From UBA11164 sp002420085 (GTDB taxonomy: Bacteria > Pseudomonadota > Gammaproteobacteria > Xanthomonadales > Xanthomonadaceae), in contig DALYLJ010000087.1 of assembly GCA_031976395.1 (NCBI GenBank), positions 1 through 12,844 on the forward strand: a stretch of 12,844 bases of DNA. The letters run 5' to 3'. The translations under genes and the position numbers were made by a program. The first letter of the stretch is position 1. Every line of letters starts with the position of its first letter. Below the pieces are notes generated by a model. That model was not told the origin of the DNA. It made no database searches and saw only the letters and a program-made list of their open reading frames with translations. Positions 1-7,099 of the stretch are shown here, piece after piece.

Positions 1-70
1 ATGACCACCAGACCATTACCTCGCGCATCGAGCGCGGTGCTCCGACCGGTTGGTTCGACAGGGCGCGCGA

Positions 71-667
71 CTACGTGCGCAGTGCCGATTGCAGGGCCTT
101 GCGGATCAGGGTTTCGGCGTCGTCGCCTTCGGTTTTCACTTTTTCGACCAGGCGGGCGGCTTCGGCCGGTTTGTAGCCGAGTTGCTGGAGGGCGGCCAGG
201 GCTTCGGTGAGCGGGTCGGTGGCGATGCTGCCGGGCTTGCCGGCGACCGTGGCGCCGGCACCGAGGCTGCTGGCGCGATCACGCAGTTCGACGACGATGC
301 GTTCGGCGGTCTTCTTGCCGATGCCGGGGATACGGGTGAGTGCGGTGACGTCGCCGGCCTGCACCAGCCGGGCGAAGTCTTCGACGCTGACGCCGGACAG
401 CACGGCCAGGGCGATGCGGGCACCGATGCCGGTCACTTTCTGCACGTCACGAAACAGGCGGCGTTCGGATTCCTTGAGGAAGCCATACAGGGAAACCGAA
501 TCCTCCTTCTGGGCGTAGTGGGTGAACAGGCTGACTTCGCGACCGAGTTCGGGCAGGTCGTAGAAGGTGCTCATCGGTGCTTCCAGTTCGTAACCGACGC
601 CATGGACGTCGATCACCAGCCAGGGCGGCTGTTTGTGGATCAGGGTGCCCTTCAGTCGTCCGATCAT
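71..667 (-). CDS. ruvA: Holliday junction branch migration protein RuvA
   Basis: RuvA binds four-way Holliday junctions as a tetramer and loads the RuvB helicase for branch migration in recombinational repair, in the cytoplasm. The 198-residue product begins MIGRLKG, the family's usual N-terminus, and is close to the usual length of about 200. Residues 1-63 form the OB-fold domain. Two helix-hairpin-helix DNA-binding motifs follow, VTGIG at 78-82 and IPGIGKKTAERI at 113-124. After a flexible linker (about 135-150), residues 152-196 form the RuvB-contacting domain III. A longer in-frame start at 802 exists, but its extra 45 residues are low-complexity and overlap ruvC, so the ATG at 667 is preferred. 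The gene lies 25 bp after ruvC and is probably co-transcribed with it. ruvB is not visible; only 70 bp remain downstream before the window edge. Confidence 0.96.
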   Translation of the reverse strand: MIGRLKGTLIHKQPPWLVIDVHGVGYELEAPMSTFYDLPELGREVSLFTHYAQKEDSVSLYGFLKESERRLFRDVQKVTGIGARIALAVLSGVSVEDFARLVQAGDVTALTRIPGIGKKTAERIVVELRDRASSLGAGATVAGKPGSIATDPLTEALAALQQLGYKPAEAARLVEKVKTEGDDAETLIRKALQSALRT

Positions 668-692
668 GGTGTGGCCCGTGCTGGGATGGGAT

Positions 693-1271
693 TCAGCGCC
701 TGCTGCGCCGACGCAGCAGGCTGGAGGCGACCGTGCCGGTGCGCTCGGCAAGCGTCCGCGAGTGGCCGTGGGTGATGGCGACCGCGAGGGCGTCGGCGGC
801 ATCGGCCTGGATGCGGCCCTTCAGGCCGAGCAGGACGCCGATCATGTGCTGCACCTGGGTCTTGTCGGCGATGCCACGACCGACCACGGCGTTCTTGATC
901 TGCATCGGGGAATACTCCAGCACCGGCAGGCCGTGGGCGACCACGGCGCAGATGGCGGCGCCGCGTGCCTGGCCGAGTTTGAGAGCGGAATCGGGGTTCT
1001 TGGCGAGAAACACCCGTTCGATGGCGACCTCATGCGGCTGCCAGGTCTCGACCAGGCGCTGGATGCCATCGAAGATCGCTTTCAGCCGCTGCGGAAAATC
1101 ACCGACCGTGGCGACGTGCAGGGCTTCGTGGTGCAGATGTCGGCAGCGCCCCTGCGGGTCGGCTTCGACCAGACCGATGCCGGTGCGCACCGAGCCGGGA
1201 TCGATGCCCAGAATGCGCACGACGGCCGCAGGACGCGCGGACTCGCTGCGCGCGGGCGGACGGTCGGTCAC
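693..1271 (-). CDS. ruvC: Holliday junction endodeoxyribonuclease RuvC
   Basis: RuvC is the dimeric, Mg2+-dependent resolvase that cuts Holliday junctions together with RuvAB. The 192-residue reading shows the RNase-H-like fold motifs: GIDPG (Asp24), AIERVF (Glu85) and the DAADALAVAI helix (Asp157, Asp160). These correspond to the E. coli catalytic acids D7, E66, D138 and D141. NPDSALKLGQARG at 92-104 is also typical. The start is uncertain. The GTG at 1271 adds 17 Pro/Arg-rich residues, whereas a GTG at 1220 gives a 175-residue protein beginning VRILGID, as most homologues do. Neither has a clear Shine-Dalgarno sequence. The C-terminal tail is Arg-rich. It sits 89 bp after yebC and 25 bp before ruvA, the common yebC-ruvC-ruvA arrangement. 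Confidence 0.95.
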   Translation of the reverse strand: MTDRPPARSESARPAAVVRILGIDPGSVRTGIGLVEADPQGRCRHLHHEALHVATVGDFPQRLKAIFDGIQRLVETWQPHEVAIERVFLAKNPDSALKLGQARGAAICAVVAHGLPVLEYSPMQIKNAVVGRGIADKTQVQHMIGVLLGLKGRIQADAADALAVAITHGHSRTLAERTGTVASSLLRRRSRR

Positions 1272-1360
1272 GGTGTCGATGGCCGATCGGCCGCCGTCCG
1301 GGCCTGCCGGTGGCCGCGCTCAGGCATGCCGGAAGCGCTCCCCGAATGGCGCACGCGGCC

Positions 1361-2101
1361 TCATCCGTAGGCGCCCTGGTCGAGGTCGGCATTGGAATGG
1401 ACCGACTGCACGTCGTCGATGTCCTCCAGCCAGTCGAGCAGCTTGGCGACCGACTGGGCGGTCTCGCCTTCGACCACGATGTCGTTGTCGGCGCGCAGGG
1501 TCACTTCTGCCTCGTCCGGCTTGAGGCCGGCGGCTTCCATTGCGGCCTTGACCGACTGGAAGGCATCCGGGTCGCACAGCACGTCGATCGAGCCGTCGTC
1601 GGGGTGGACCACGACATCGTCGGCGCCGGCTTCGATGGCGGCTTCGGTGATGCGCTCCTCATCGCAGCCGGGGGCATAACTGAGCACGCCGAGCTTCTTG
1701 AACATGAAGGCGACCGAGCCATCGGTGCCGAGGTTGCCACCGAACTTGCTGAAGGCGTGGCGCACGTCGGACACGGTGCGATTGCGGTTGTCGGTGACGG
1801 TATCGACGATGACCGCGACGCCGCCCGGTGCGTAGCCCTCGAAGCGGATTTCTTCGTAGCTCACGCCTTCAAGTTCACCAGTGGCCTTCTTGATGGCGCG
1901 CTCGATGTTGTCCTTGGGCATGTTGGCGGCCAGACCCTTGTCGACCGCCAGGCGCAGCCTGGGATTGCTGTTCAGATCACTCCCACCCATCCGGGCGGCG
2001 ACAGTGATCTCGCGGATGATCTTGGTGAACACCTTGCCGCGCTTGGCGTCCTGGGCGTTCTTGCGGTGCTGGATGTTGGCCCATTTGGAATGACCGGCCA
2101 T
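1361..2101 (-). CDS. yebC: YebC/PmpR (TACO1, DUF28) family protein
   Basis: The 246-residue product starts MAGHSKWANIQHRK, the near-universal N-terminus of the YebC/TACO1 family, and has the family's usual length. MPKDNIERAIKK (61-72), the GYAPGGVA segment and the acidic C-terminal half ending in DQGAYG are further hallmarks. Bacterial members have been described as DNA-binding regulators (PmpR-like) and, more recently, as ribosome-associated factors that help translate difficult sequences; sequence alone cannot tell these roles apart. The frame is open upstream to 2302, but the extra 67 residues look non-coding, so the ATG at 2101 is chosen. No strong Shine-Dalgarno is seen. It is the first gene of the probable yebC-ruvC-ruvA unit. 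Confidence 0.95.
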   Translation of the reverse strand: MAGHSKWANIQHRKNAQDAKRGKVFTKIIREITVAARMGGSDLNSNPRLRLAVDKGLAANMPKDNIERAIKKATGELEGVSYEEIRFEGYAPGGVAVIVDTVTDNRNRTVSDVRHAFSKFGGNLGTDGSVAFMFKKLGVLSYAPGCDEERITEAAIEAGADDVVVHPDDGSIDVLCDPDAFQSVKAAMEAAGLKPDEAEVTLRADNDIVVEGETAQSVAKLLDWLEDIDDVQSVHSNADLDQGAYG

Positions 2102-2134
2102 GCTGCGTGGGTTCCGTGGTGAAGGGATCGCGAC

Positions 2135-2140
2135 ATGATA
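2135..2140 (-). promoter_or_regulatory. Candidate -10 element for the yebC-ruvCA unit
   Basis: On the minus strand the hexamer reads TATCAT, a 5/6 match to TATAAT. It lies 33 bp upstream of the yebC ATG, which would give a leader of about 27 nt. No convincing -35 is found at the usual spacing, so this is tentative. Confidence 0.3.
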
Positions 2141-2235
2141 CCCGCTGGCCGATCGGCCCGGCAGTTCAGCCGGAACCGAACGGTCCGCCGCTGCCGTCGG
2201 CCAGCGCTCGTCAGGCCGTGCAGCCTGCGGCTGCC

Positions 2236-2277
2236 AATCCCGCGTCCCGAACGCCGACTCCAGAATCCCGAATCTCC
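2236..2277. repeat. Degenerate 7-bp tandem repeat (AATCCCG / CGGGATT)
   Basis: Six consecutive heptads in one register read AATCCCG, CGTCCCG, AACGCCG, ACTCCAG, AATCCCG, AATCTCC. The array lies between the receptor gene and yebC, just downstream of the receptor stop codon. I remember similar heptad arrays from intergenic DNA of Xanthomonas-like bacteria; their function is not known to me. Confidence 0.6.
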
Positions 2278-2288
2278 GTCCAGCCGAT

Positions 2289-4529
2289 TCACCATCCGAC
2301 ACTCACCGTCACCGATGCGCTGCGGCCTGGCCGGGTGTAGAAACCGAGATTGGCGGCGTTCGGATCGACGCCACGGCTGCTCGCCCAGTCCCAGACCCGA
2401 CGGTCGGCCAGATTGAACAGGCCGGCATTGATCCGCACGCCGTCCCAGGGTTCGGCCCAGAGCAGCAGGTCGATCAGGGCATGGCCCGGCGTCTGGAACA
2501 GTGGCACCACCGTGGCATCGACCCGATCCTTGCCGACCACGCCGGTGACCAGGGCTTCGCCACCCCACCGCTCGGCGGCGTAACCCAGGCCGAGCACGGC
2601 ACGGGCCGGCTGGATGCTGTTCAGGGGCAGGTCACGGCGGGTATCGTCGCCGCGCGTCCAGGATAGCGCGCCGCGTGCCGTCCAGTGCGCGTCGAGCAGC
2701 CACTCGAACTCGCCCTCGATGCCGCGAATACGGGCACGATCGCGATTGATCGATTGAAACACCAGCGCTCCGGTGACCGGGTCCGGGCCGAGATTGGCGC
2801 GGGTATCGATCAGGTTGCGATAACGATTGACGAAGCCCGACACGGTGGCACGCAGCCGCTCGCCGGTGTAGCGCCAGCCGGCTTCGAGGCCCCGACTGGT
2901 CTCCGGCTTGAGGTCCGGATTGGGCCGCAGTTCGATGTCCAAGCCGGTCAGGCTGAGCGCGATGTTGGCATCGGAGAACGGCGGTGCCCGGAATCCACGC
3001 GCAAACTGGACGAACAGGCTGTGATCGGCATTCGGACGCCAGCGCAGCGATGCCCGTGGGGTGAATTCGCGCTCGGTCACCGAAACCACCGGCAGATCGG
3101 GGAAGTCCTCGCGGAACAGGCGGTCCGGATCCGGGTCGAGGCGGTAGTGCTCCCAGCGCAGGCCGGGGATCAGGGCCAACTCCGAGCCCAAGCTGATCTC
3201 GTCCTGCCAGAAGGCGCCGAAGCTGTTCTCGGTCGAGGTCGGAAAGTCGCGCACCGGCAGGGCTTCGCCCAGTACCACCGAGGTCGTCTGGCCGGTGACC
3301 AGGTCGGTCTGGCTGCCATCGCGCAGTCCACGATAGCGCGCTCGTTCGAAATCGAAGCCATAGACCATCCAGTGGCGCGCACCGCCCCACTCGAACCGGC
3401 TCTGGGCCAGGGCATCCAGTCCGAACACCGACTGCTCGAACTCGAAGCTGCGCAGGCGCAGGGTCGGGTTGCGACTGGCGCGATCCGGTAAGCGCCACTG
3501 GGCGCTGTCCTGGCGGGTTTCGGCACGCTGGCCCCAGACCTGCACGGTCAGCGCATCCAGTCCGGCCAACGGCCGCTGCCATTCGCTGCGGATGCCGATT
3601 CGCGAGCGTTGGTAGCCATCGTCGGCCGCCAGCCGGGTCGTGGTCGAGAACCGACCGGGGCCGAACACCAGCGAACGCACGTCGGTCGCGCGGTCTTCCT
3701 CGCCGTGCTCGGCGACCAGGCTGTGTCGGCCTGCCGATCCGGCATCATGGACCAGCTTGGCCAGCACGGTGTCACGCCGGTAATCGACCGGATTGGCGGC
3801 ATCGGCCGGCCGCAGCGGCCGGTTGTCGTCCTGGTGGCCATCCCGACGCGCGGCCAGCAGCATCGCCTGCCAGCCGTCGGTGACGGTCCCGGCCCAGCGT
3901 GCCGACGCCAGCCAACTGTCGTCGCGACTGTTGTAGCCGAGCCGCGCACCGACATGGTGATCGCCCCGTGTCAGGGCCAGGTAGTCGTCGGGATCGCGGG
4001 TCCGCATCGCCACCACTCCGGCCAGGGCATCGCTGCCGTACAGGGTCGAAGCCGGTCCACGCAGGATTTCCACCTGTTCGACCACTTCCAGATCGGCCAG
4101 ATCGCGGCCGGCAGCGGCGAACTGGCCGACCGCGAAGGCATCCGGCACCGGCACACCATCGATCTCGATCCGCACCCGATTGCCTTCCAGTCCCCGGATC
4201 GAGAAACCCTGCCGACCGAAACGATCGCCATCCGCCAACACCGCCACGCCAGGTGTGTACCGCACCAGGTCGGCGATGTCCTGACTCAGTTCGCGATCGA
4301 TCGCCTCGCGATCGATCACCGCGACACTGGCGACCACCTGCGACAGAGGCTCGGGCGCGCGACTGGCAACCACGACGATGGCATCCAGCCGAACCGCCGG
4401 ATCCGGCTCGGTGACATCGGCATGGACGCGCGGCACGACGGCGGCCAAGCCGACGGCCAGGATCGGGATGGCCGACCAGGACGATCGGGGTGAAATGGCG
4501 CGCAAACTCGGGGCGTGACGGGCAGGCAT
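2289..4529 (-). CDS. TonB-dependent outer-membrane receptor, heme/hemoglobin-type family
   Basis: This gated beta-barrel receptor would import a scarce ligand across the outer membrane using TonB-ExbBD energy. From the ATG at 4529 it has 746 residues. A signal peptide (about 1-37) has a basic start, the hydrophobic run AIPILAVGLAAVV and a VHA cleavage site. A TonB-box-like DAIVVVAS follows at 49-56. The plug spans about 55-178 and contains SIRGLEGNRV, EILRGPAS and YGSDALAGVV. The remainder is a 22-strand-type barrel ending in an aromatic Trp. FRAP (513-516), NPDL (537-540) and the C-terminal NLADRRVWDW...YTRPGR segment match the TonB-dependent hemoglobin/transferrin/lactoferrin receptor family. 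However, the His normally found between FRAP and NPNL in heme receptors is absent, so the ligand is uncertain. A GTG at 4568 is an alternative start. It is divergent from nirS across 348 bp. Confidence 0.9.
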   Translation of the reverse strand: MPARHAPSLRAISPRSSWSAIPILAVGLAAVVPRVHADVTEPDPAVRLDAIVVVASRAPEPLSQVVASVAVIDREAIDRELSQDIADLVRYTPGVAVLADGDRFGRQGFSIRGLEGNRVRIEIDGVPVPDAFAVGQFAAAGRDLADLEVVEQVEILRGPASTLYGSDALAGVVAMRTRDPDDYLALTRGDHHVGARLGYNSRDDSWLASARWAGTVTDGWQAMLLAARRDGHQDDNRPLRPADAANPVDYRRDTVLAKLVHDAGSAGRHSLVAEHGEEDRATDVRSLVFGPGRFSTTTRLAADDGYQRSRIGIRSEWQRPLAGLDALTVQVWGQRAETRQDSAQWRLPDRASRNPTLRLRSFEFEQSVFGLDALAQSRFEWGGARHWMVYGFDFERARYRGLRDGSQTDLVTGQTTSVVLGEALPVRDFPTSTENSFGAFWQDEISLGSELALIPGLRWEHYRLDPDPDRLFREDFPDLPVVSVTEREFTPRASLRWRPNADHSLFVQFARGFRAPPFSDANIALSLTGLDIELRPNPDLKPETSRGLEAGWRYTGERLRATVSGFVNRYRNLIDTRANLGPDPVTGALVFQSINRDRARIRGIEGEFEWLLDAHWTARGALSWTRGDDTRRDLPLNSIQPARAVLGLGYAAERWGGEALVTGVVGKDRVDATVVPLFQTPGHALIDLLLWAEPWDGVRINAGLFNLADRRVWDWASSRGVDPNAANLGFYTRPGRSASVTVSVGW

Positions 4530-4651
4530 GGTGGGGTCCGATTGGGCGTGGCAACGAAGCAGGGACACGTTTGGCGGTTCGGCAGCCTGGTCACGACGCT
4601 CCAGGCCGCTGTTCAGGCATCCGCCCTGCCGGCTGGGCTCGGAGGTCGGCG

Positions 4652-4667
4652 CCGGGACGTGTCCCGG
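4652..4667. promoter_or_regulatory. Perfect 16-bp palindrome in the receptor-gene leader
   Basis: CCGGGACGTGTCCCGG is a perfect dyad, and the symmetry can be extended to about ten positions per arm by a G-U and two Watson-Crick pairs. It lies about 125 bp upstream of the receptor ATG. It could be a protein-binding operator or an RNA hairpin in the 5' leader. In GC-rich DNA some palindromes occur by chance. Confidence 0.4.
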
Positions 4668-4699
4668 TGCGGTTTCGACCGAACGTGCAGGTCGGCGGC

Positions 4700-4705
4700 A
4701 CTGTA
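4700..4705 (-). promoter_or_regulatory. Candidate -10 element for the receptor gene
   Basis: On the minus strand this reads TACAGT, a 4/6 match to TATAAT. Its centre is 32 bp from the centre of the FNR/DNR-like box, the spacing expected for a class-II activated promoter. Such a weak hexamer is common by chance, so the support comes only from the position. Confidence 0.3.
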
Positions 4706-4727
4706 GCGCCCGATCGATCGTCTGAAA

Positions 4728-4741
4728 TTGACATCAATCAT
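4728..4741. promoter_or_regulatory. FNR/DNR-like binding box
   Basis: The + strand reads TTGAC-ATCA-ATCAT; the minus strand reads ATGAT-TGAT-GTCAA. This matches 9 of 10 defined positions of the DNR-type consensus TTGAT-N4-GTCAA and 8 of 10 of the FNR consensus TTGAT-N4-ATCAA. CRP/FNR-family regulators that sense oxygen loss or NO commonly control nirS genes. The centre lies 143 bp upstream of the nirS ATG, and -10-like hexamers sit 31-32 bp to either side. Confidence 0.6.
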
Positions 4742-4762
4742 GTCGCGATACCGCTGAGTCGG

Positions 4763-4768
4763 TACAAC
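4763..4768 (+). promoter_or_regulatory. Candidate -10 element for nirS
   Basis: TACAAC is a 4/6 match to TATAAT, centred 31 bp downstream of the centre of the FNR/DNR-like box, close to class-II spacing. Transcription would start near 4775, giving an nirS leader of about 100 nt. Confidence 0.4.
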
Positions 4769-4877
4769 TATCGCCACTTGACCCAGGTCAGCGCCAGGCG
4801 TTTCGTGCGCTTCCAGACTGGCGCCAACGACCGGTCGGTTCCGGTCGATGATCTACACGAACCCGAAGGAGTCCACC

Positions 4878-6980
4878 ATGCGCAAGTCTCCCCTCGCTCT
4901 GGCACTGATGCTCGTGTTCGGCAGCGCCTGTGCCCAGCAGAGCAGCAGCGATGTCGCCAACGAACGTGTCCCGGTGGTCGGGGCCGAAGCCGGCAAGGCC
5001 GCCTATCTCGCCAACTGCGCCGCCTGCCACCAGCCGGACGGCAAGGGCTTGCCGGGCGCCTTTCCGCCACTCGCCGGCTCCGACTGGCTGGCTGGCAACC
5101 CGCCGGAAACCGTGATCGCCTCGGTGCTCAAGGGCATCCAGGGCGAGATGACCGTCAATGGCGTCACATACAACAATGTGATGCCGGCCATGAGCCATCT
5201 GAGCGATACCGACATCGCCGCCATCCTCAGCCATGTCCATGGCGCGTGGGGCAACAGCGGCCCGGCGGTCAGCGCCGAGCAGGTTGCGGCGCAACGGGCC
5301 GCGCTGGCGGTATCCACCGATCCGGCCCAGGGTCAGGCCCATCCCGGCACCAGTCAGGCGCAGGCCGCCTACGAGGGCGCGCCATCCACCCTGGCCGGTG
5401 CCGATGTCAAACAGGTGCGCACGCCCGGGGCACCGGACATGACCGAGGCCGAGTTTGCGCAGGCCAGCGATATCTTCTTCCAGCGCTGCGCCGGCTGCCA
5501 CGGCGTGCTGCGCAAGGGCGCCACCGGCAAGCCGCTCACCCCCGATCTGACCCAGGCCAAGGGCACCGACTACCTCAAGGCCCTGATCACCTTCGGCTCG
5601 CCCGGCGGCATGCCCAACTTCGGTACCGGCGGTGAACTGAGCACTGCCGAAGTCGATCTGATGGCGCGCTTCCTCCAGCACACCCCGCCCAATCCGCCCG
5701 AGTGGGGCATGAAGGAAATGCGCGAGTCGTGGACGGTGTTCGTGCCGGTCGAGCAGCGCCCGACCCGCAAGATGAACGACTACGACCTCGACAACATCTT
5801 CTCGGTCACCCTGCGCGATTCCGGCGAAGTGGCGCTGATCGACGGCCACAGCAAGGCGATCATCGCCATCCTCAAGACCGGCTATGCAGTCCACATTTCG
5901 CGGGTCTCGCACTCCGGCCGCTACATCTACACGATCGGCCGCGATGGCAAGATCGACCTGATCGACCTGTGGATGAAAGTCCCCGAGCGGGTGGCGGAAA
6001 TCAAGATCGGCCTGGAGGCACGCTCGGTCGAGACCTCCAAGTACAAGGGGTATGAGGACAAACTGGCGATCGCCGGTGCCTACTGGCCACCGCAGTACGT
6101 GATCATGGATGGGCCGAGTCTGGAGCCGATCAAGATCGTCTCGACGCGCGGCATGACCGTGGACACCCAGGAATTCCATCCCGAACCGCGCGTGGCGGCG
6201 ATCGTCGCCAGCCACAAGCACCCGGAATTCATCGTCAACGTCAAGGAAACCGGCCGCATCCTGCTGGTCGATTACAGCAATGTCGATGCCCTCAAGGTGA
6301 CCACCCTCGACGCCGCCCGCTTCCTGCATGACGGCGGCTGGGACTCCAGCAAGCGCTACTTCCTCACCGCCGCCAACCAGAGCGACAAGATCGCCGTGGT
6401 CGATTCGCAGGACCAGAAGATGGTCGGCCTGATCGATGTCGACAAGATTCCGCACCCCGGACGCGGCGCCAACTTCACCCATCCGACCTACGGCCCGGTG
6501 TGGACCACCTCGGCCCTCGGCAACGAGAAGATCACCCTGATCGCCACCGACCCGGCCACGCATCCGCAGCATGCCTGGAAGGTGGTCGATGTGCTCAAGG
6601 GCCAGGGCGGCGGCTCGCTGTTCGTCAAGACCCACCCGAAGTCGCGCAACCTGTGGGTCGATACCCCGCTCAACCCGGATGCCAGGATCAGTCAAAGCGT
6701 GGCGGTCTACGACATCGACGATCTGGCGGCCGGCTACGAGGTGCTGCCGATCGCCGAGTGGGCCAACCTCGGCGAAGGCCCCAAGCGGGTCGTCCAGCCC
6801 GAATACAACAAGGCCGGTGATGAGGTGTGGTTCTCGGTGTGGAACGGCAAGGACCAGCGCTCGGCGATCGTGGTGGTCGACGACAAGACCCGCAAACTGA
6901 AAGCGGTCCTCGACGATCCGCGATTGATCACCCCGACCGGCAAGTTCAACGTCTACAACACGGTCAACGACATCTACTGA
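4878..6980 (+). CDS. nirS: Cytochrome cd1 nitrite reductase with extra N-terminal cytochrome c domain
   Basis: This periplasmic enzyme reduces nitrite to nitric oxide in denitrification. The 700-residue product begins with a Sec signal peptide (MRKSPLALALMLVFG, probable cleavage after ACA, residue 19). A first c-type domain has C47-A-A-C50-H51 with a Met ligand at about 102 (VMPAM). A second has C204-A-G-C207-H208 with Met245 (GGMPNFG) and the NirS-typical GVLRKGATGK. Residues about 285-700 form the eight-bladed d1-heme propeller, very similar to Pseudomonas NirS: AVHISR (His339, proximal d1 ligand), FLHDGGW (His484) and PHPGRG (His526). The 42-residue spacing of the last two equals that of the P. 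aeruginosa active-site His327 and His369. The usual NirS has one c domain, so this is a c-c-d1 form. A good AAGGAG decides the start. No electron-donor cytochrome or d1-heme synthesis genes lie nearby. Confidence 0.96.
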   Translation: MRKSPLALALMLVFGSACAQQSSSDVANERVPVVGAEAGKAAYLANCAACHQPDGKGLPGAFPPLAGSDWLAGNPPETVIASVLKGIQGEMTVNGVTYNNVMPAMSHLSDTDIAAILSHVHGAWGNSGPAVSAEQVAAQRAALAVSTDPAQGQAHPGTSQAQAAYEGAPSTLAGADVKQVRTPGAPDMTEAEFAQASDIFFQRCAGCHGVLRKGATGKPLTPDLTQAKGTDYLKALITFGSPGGMPNFGTGGELSTAEVDLMARFLQHTPPNPPEWGMKEMRESWTVFVPVEQRPTRKMNDYDLDNIFSVTLRDSGEVALIDGHSKAIIAILKTGYAVHISRVSHSGRYIYTIGRDGKIDLIDLWMKVPERVAEIKIGLEARSVETSKYKGYEDKLAIAGAYWPPQYVIMDGPSLEPIKIVSTRGMTVDTQEFHPEPRVAAIVASHKHPEFIVNVKETGRILLVDYSNVDALKVTTLDAARFLHDGGWDSSKRYFLTAANQSDKIAVVDSQDQKMVGLIDVDKIPHPGRGANFTHPTYGPVWTTSALGNEKITLIATDPATHPQHAWKVVDVLKGQGGGSLFVKTHPKSRNLWVDTPLNPDARISQSVAVYDIDDLAAGYEVLPIAEWANLGEGPKRVVQPEYNKAGDEVWFSVWNGKDQRSAIVVVDDKTRKLKAVLDDPRLITPTGKFNVYNTVNDIY

Positions 6981-7001
6981 CAGCAGGCCCGACCTGGACA
7001 C

Positions 7002-7033
7002 GCCCCGTCTCCCGCCTCGGCGGGGGATGGGGC
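7002..7033. terminator. Strong hairpin after nirS, between convergent genes
   Basis: GCCCCGTCTCCCGC (7002-7015) pairs with 7020-7033 through 14 base pairs, including two G-U pairs, around a CTCG tetraloop. It begins 22 nt after the nirS stop codon. There is no following T-run on either strand, so it may act as an mRNA 3'-end stabiliser or a weak bidirectional terminator rather than a classic intrinsic terminator. Confidence 0.65.
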
Positions 7034-7099
7034 TGCCGATCAGCCCAGCCAGCATCGCAGTGGGATCGCCGACCGTGGCCGGTCAGCGGATCGAGCCGC

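Larger units (their letters stand above)
4530..4877. other. Divergent regulatory region between receptor gene and nirS
   Basis: This 348-bp gap has no convincing gene. It holds the 5' leader of the receptor gene (left part, with a 16-bp perfect dyad and an adjacent short TTCG-loop hairpin at 4670-4681), a central FNR/DNR-like box at 4728-4741, -10-like hexamers on both strands, and the nirS leader with its Shine-Dalgarno AAGGAG at 4866-4871, six nt before the nirS ATG. No convincing Fur box was seen. Confidence 0.7.

Noticed and set aside
1..28. Possible start of another minus-strand gene at the left edge (ATG at 28, MREVMVWWS).
   Set aside because: Only nine codons remain, it does not resemble the start of RuvB, and it cannot be judged.
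50..1524. Overlapping plus-strand open frames opposite ruvA and ruvC.
   Set aside because: The minus-strand RuvA and RuvC motifs are decisive; no family signature on the plus strand.
4562..4665. The 9-mer ACGTGTCCC present in inverted orientation at 4562-4570 and 4657-4665.
   Set aside because: A 9-mer pair within 350 bp of GC-rich DNA is reasonably expected by chance.
4530..4727. A cobalamin riboswitch in the receptor leader.
   Set aside because: No B12-box or the other conserved blocks could be found, and the receptor is heme-type rather than BtuB-type.
4778..4791. A second FNR-like sequence, TTGAC-CCAG-GTCAG.
   Set aside because: Only 7 of 10 matches to the FNR consensus, and it would lie just after the presumed nirS transcription start; kept as a weak possibility for a repressing site.
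4788..7055. A 755-codon open frame on the minus strand opposite nirS.
   Set aside because: It is antisense to an unmistakable NirS protein, shows no domain I recognise, and is explained by G/C-rich third positions.
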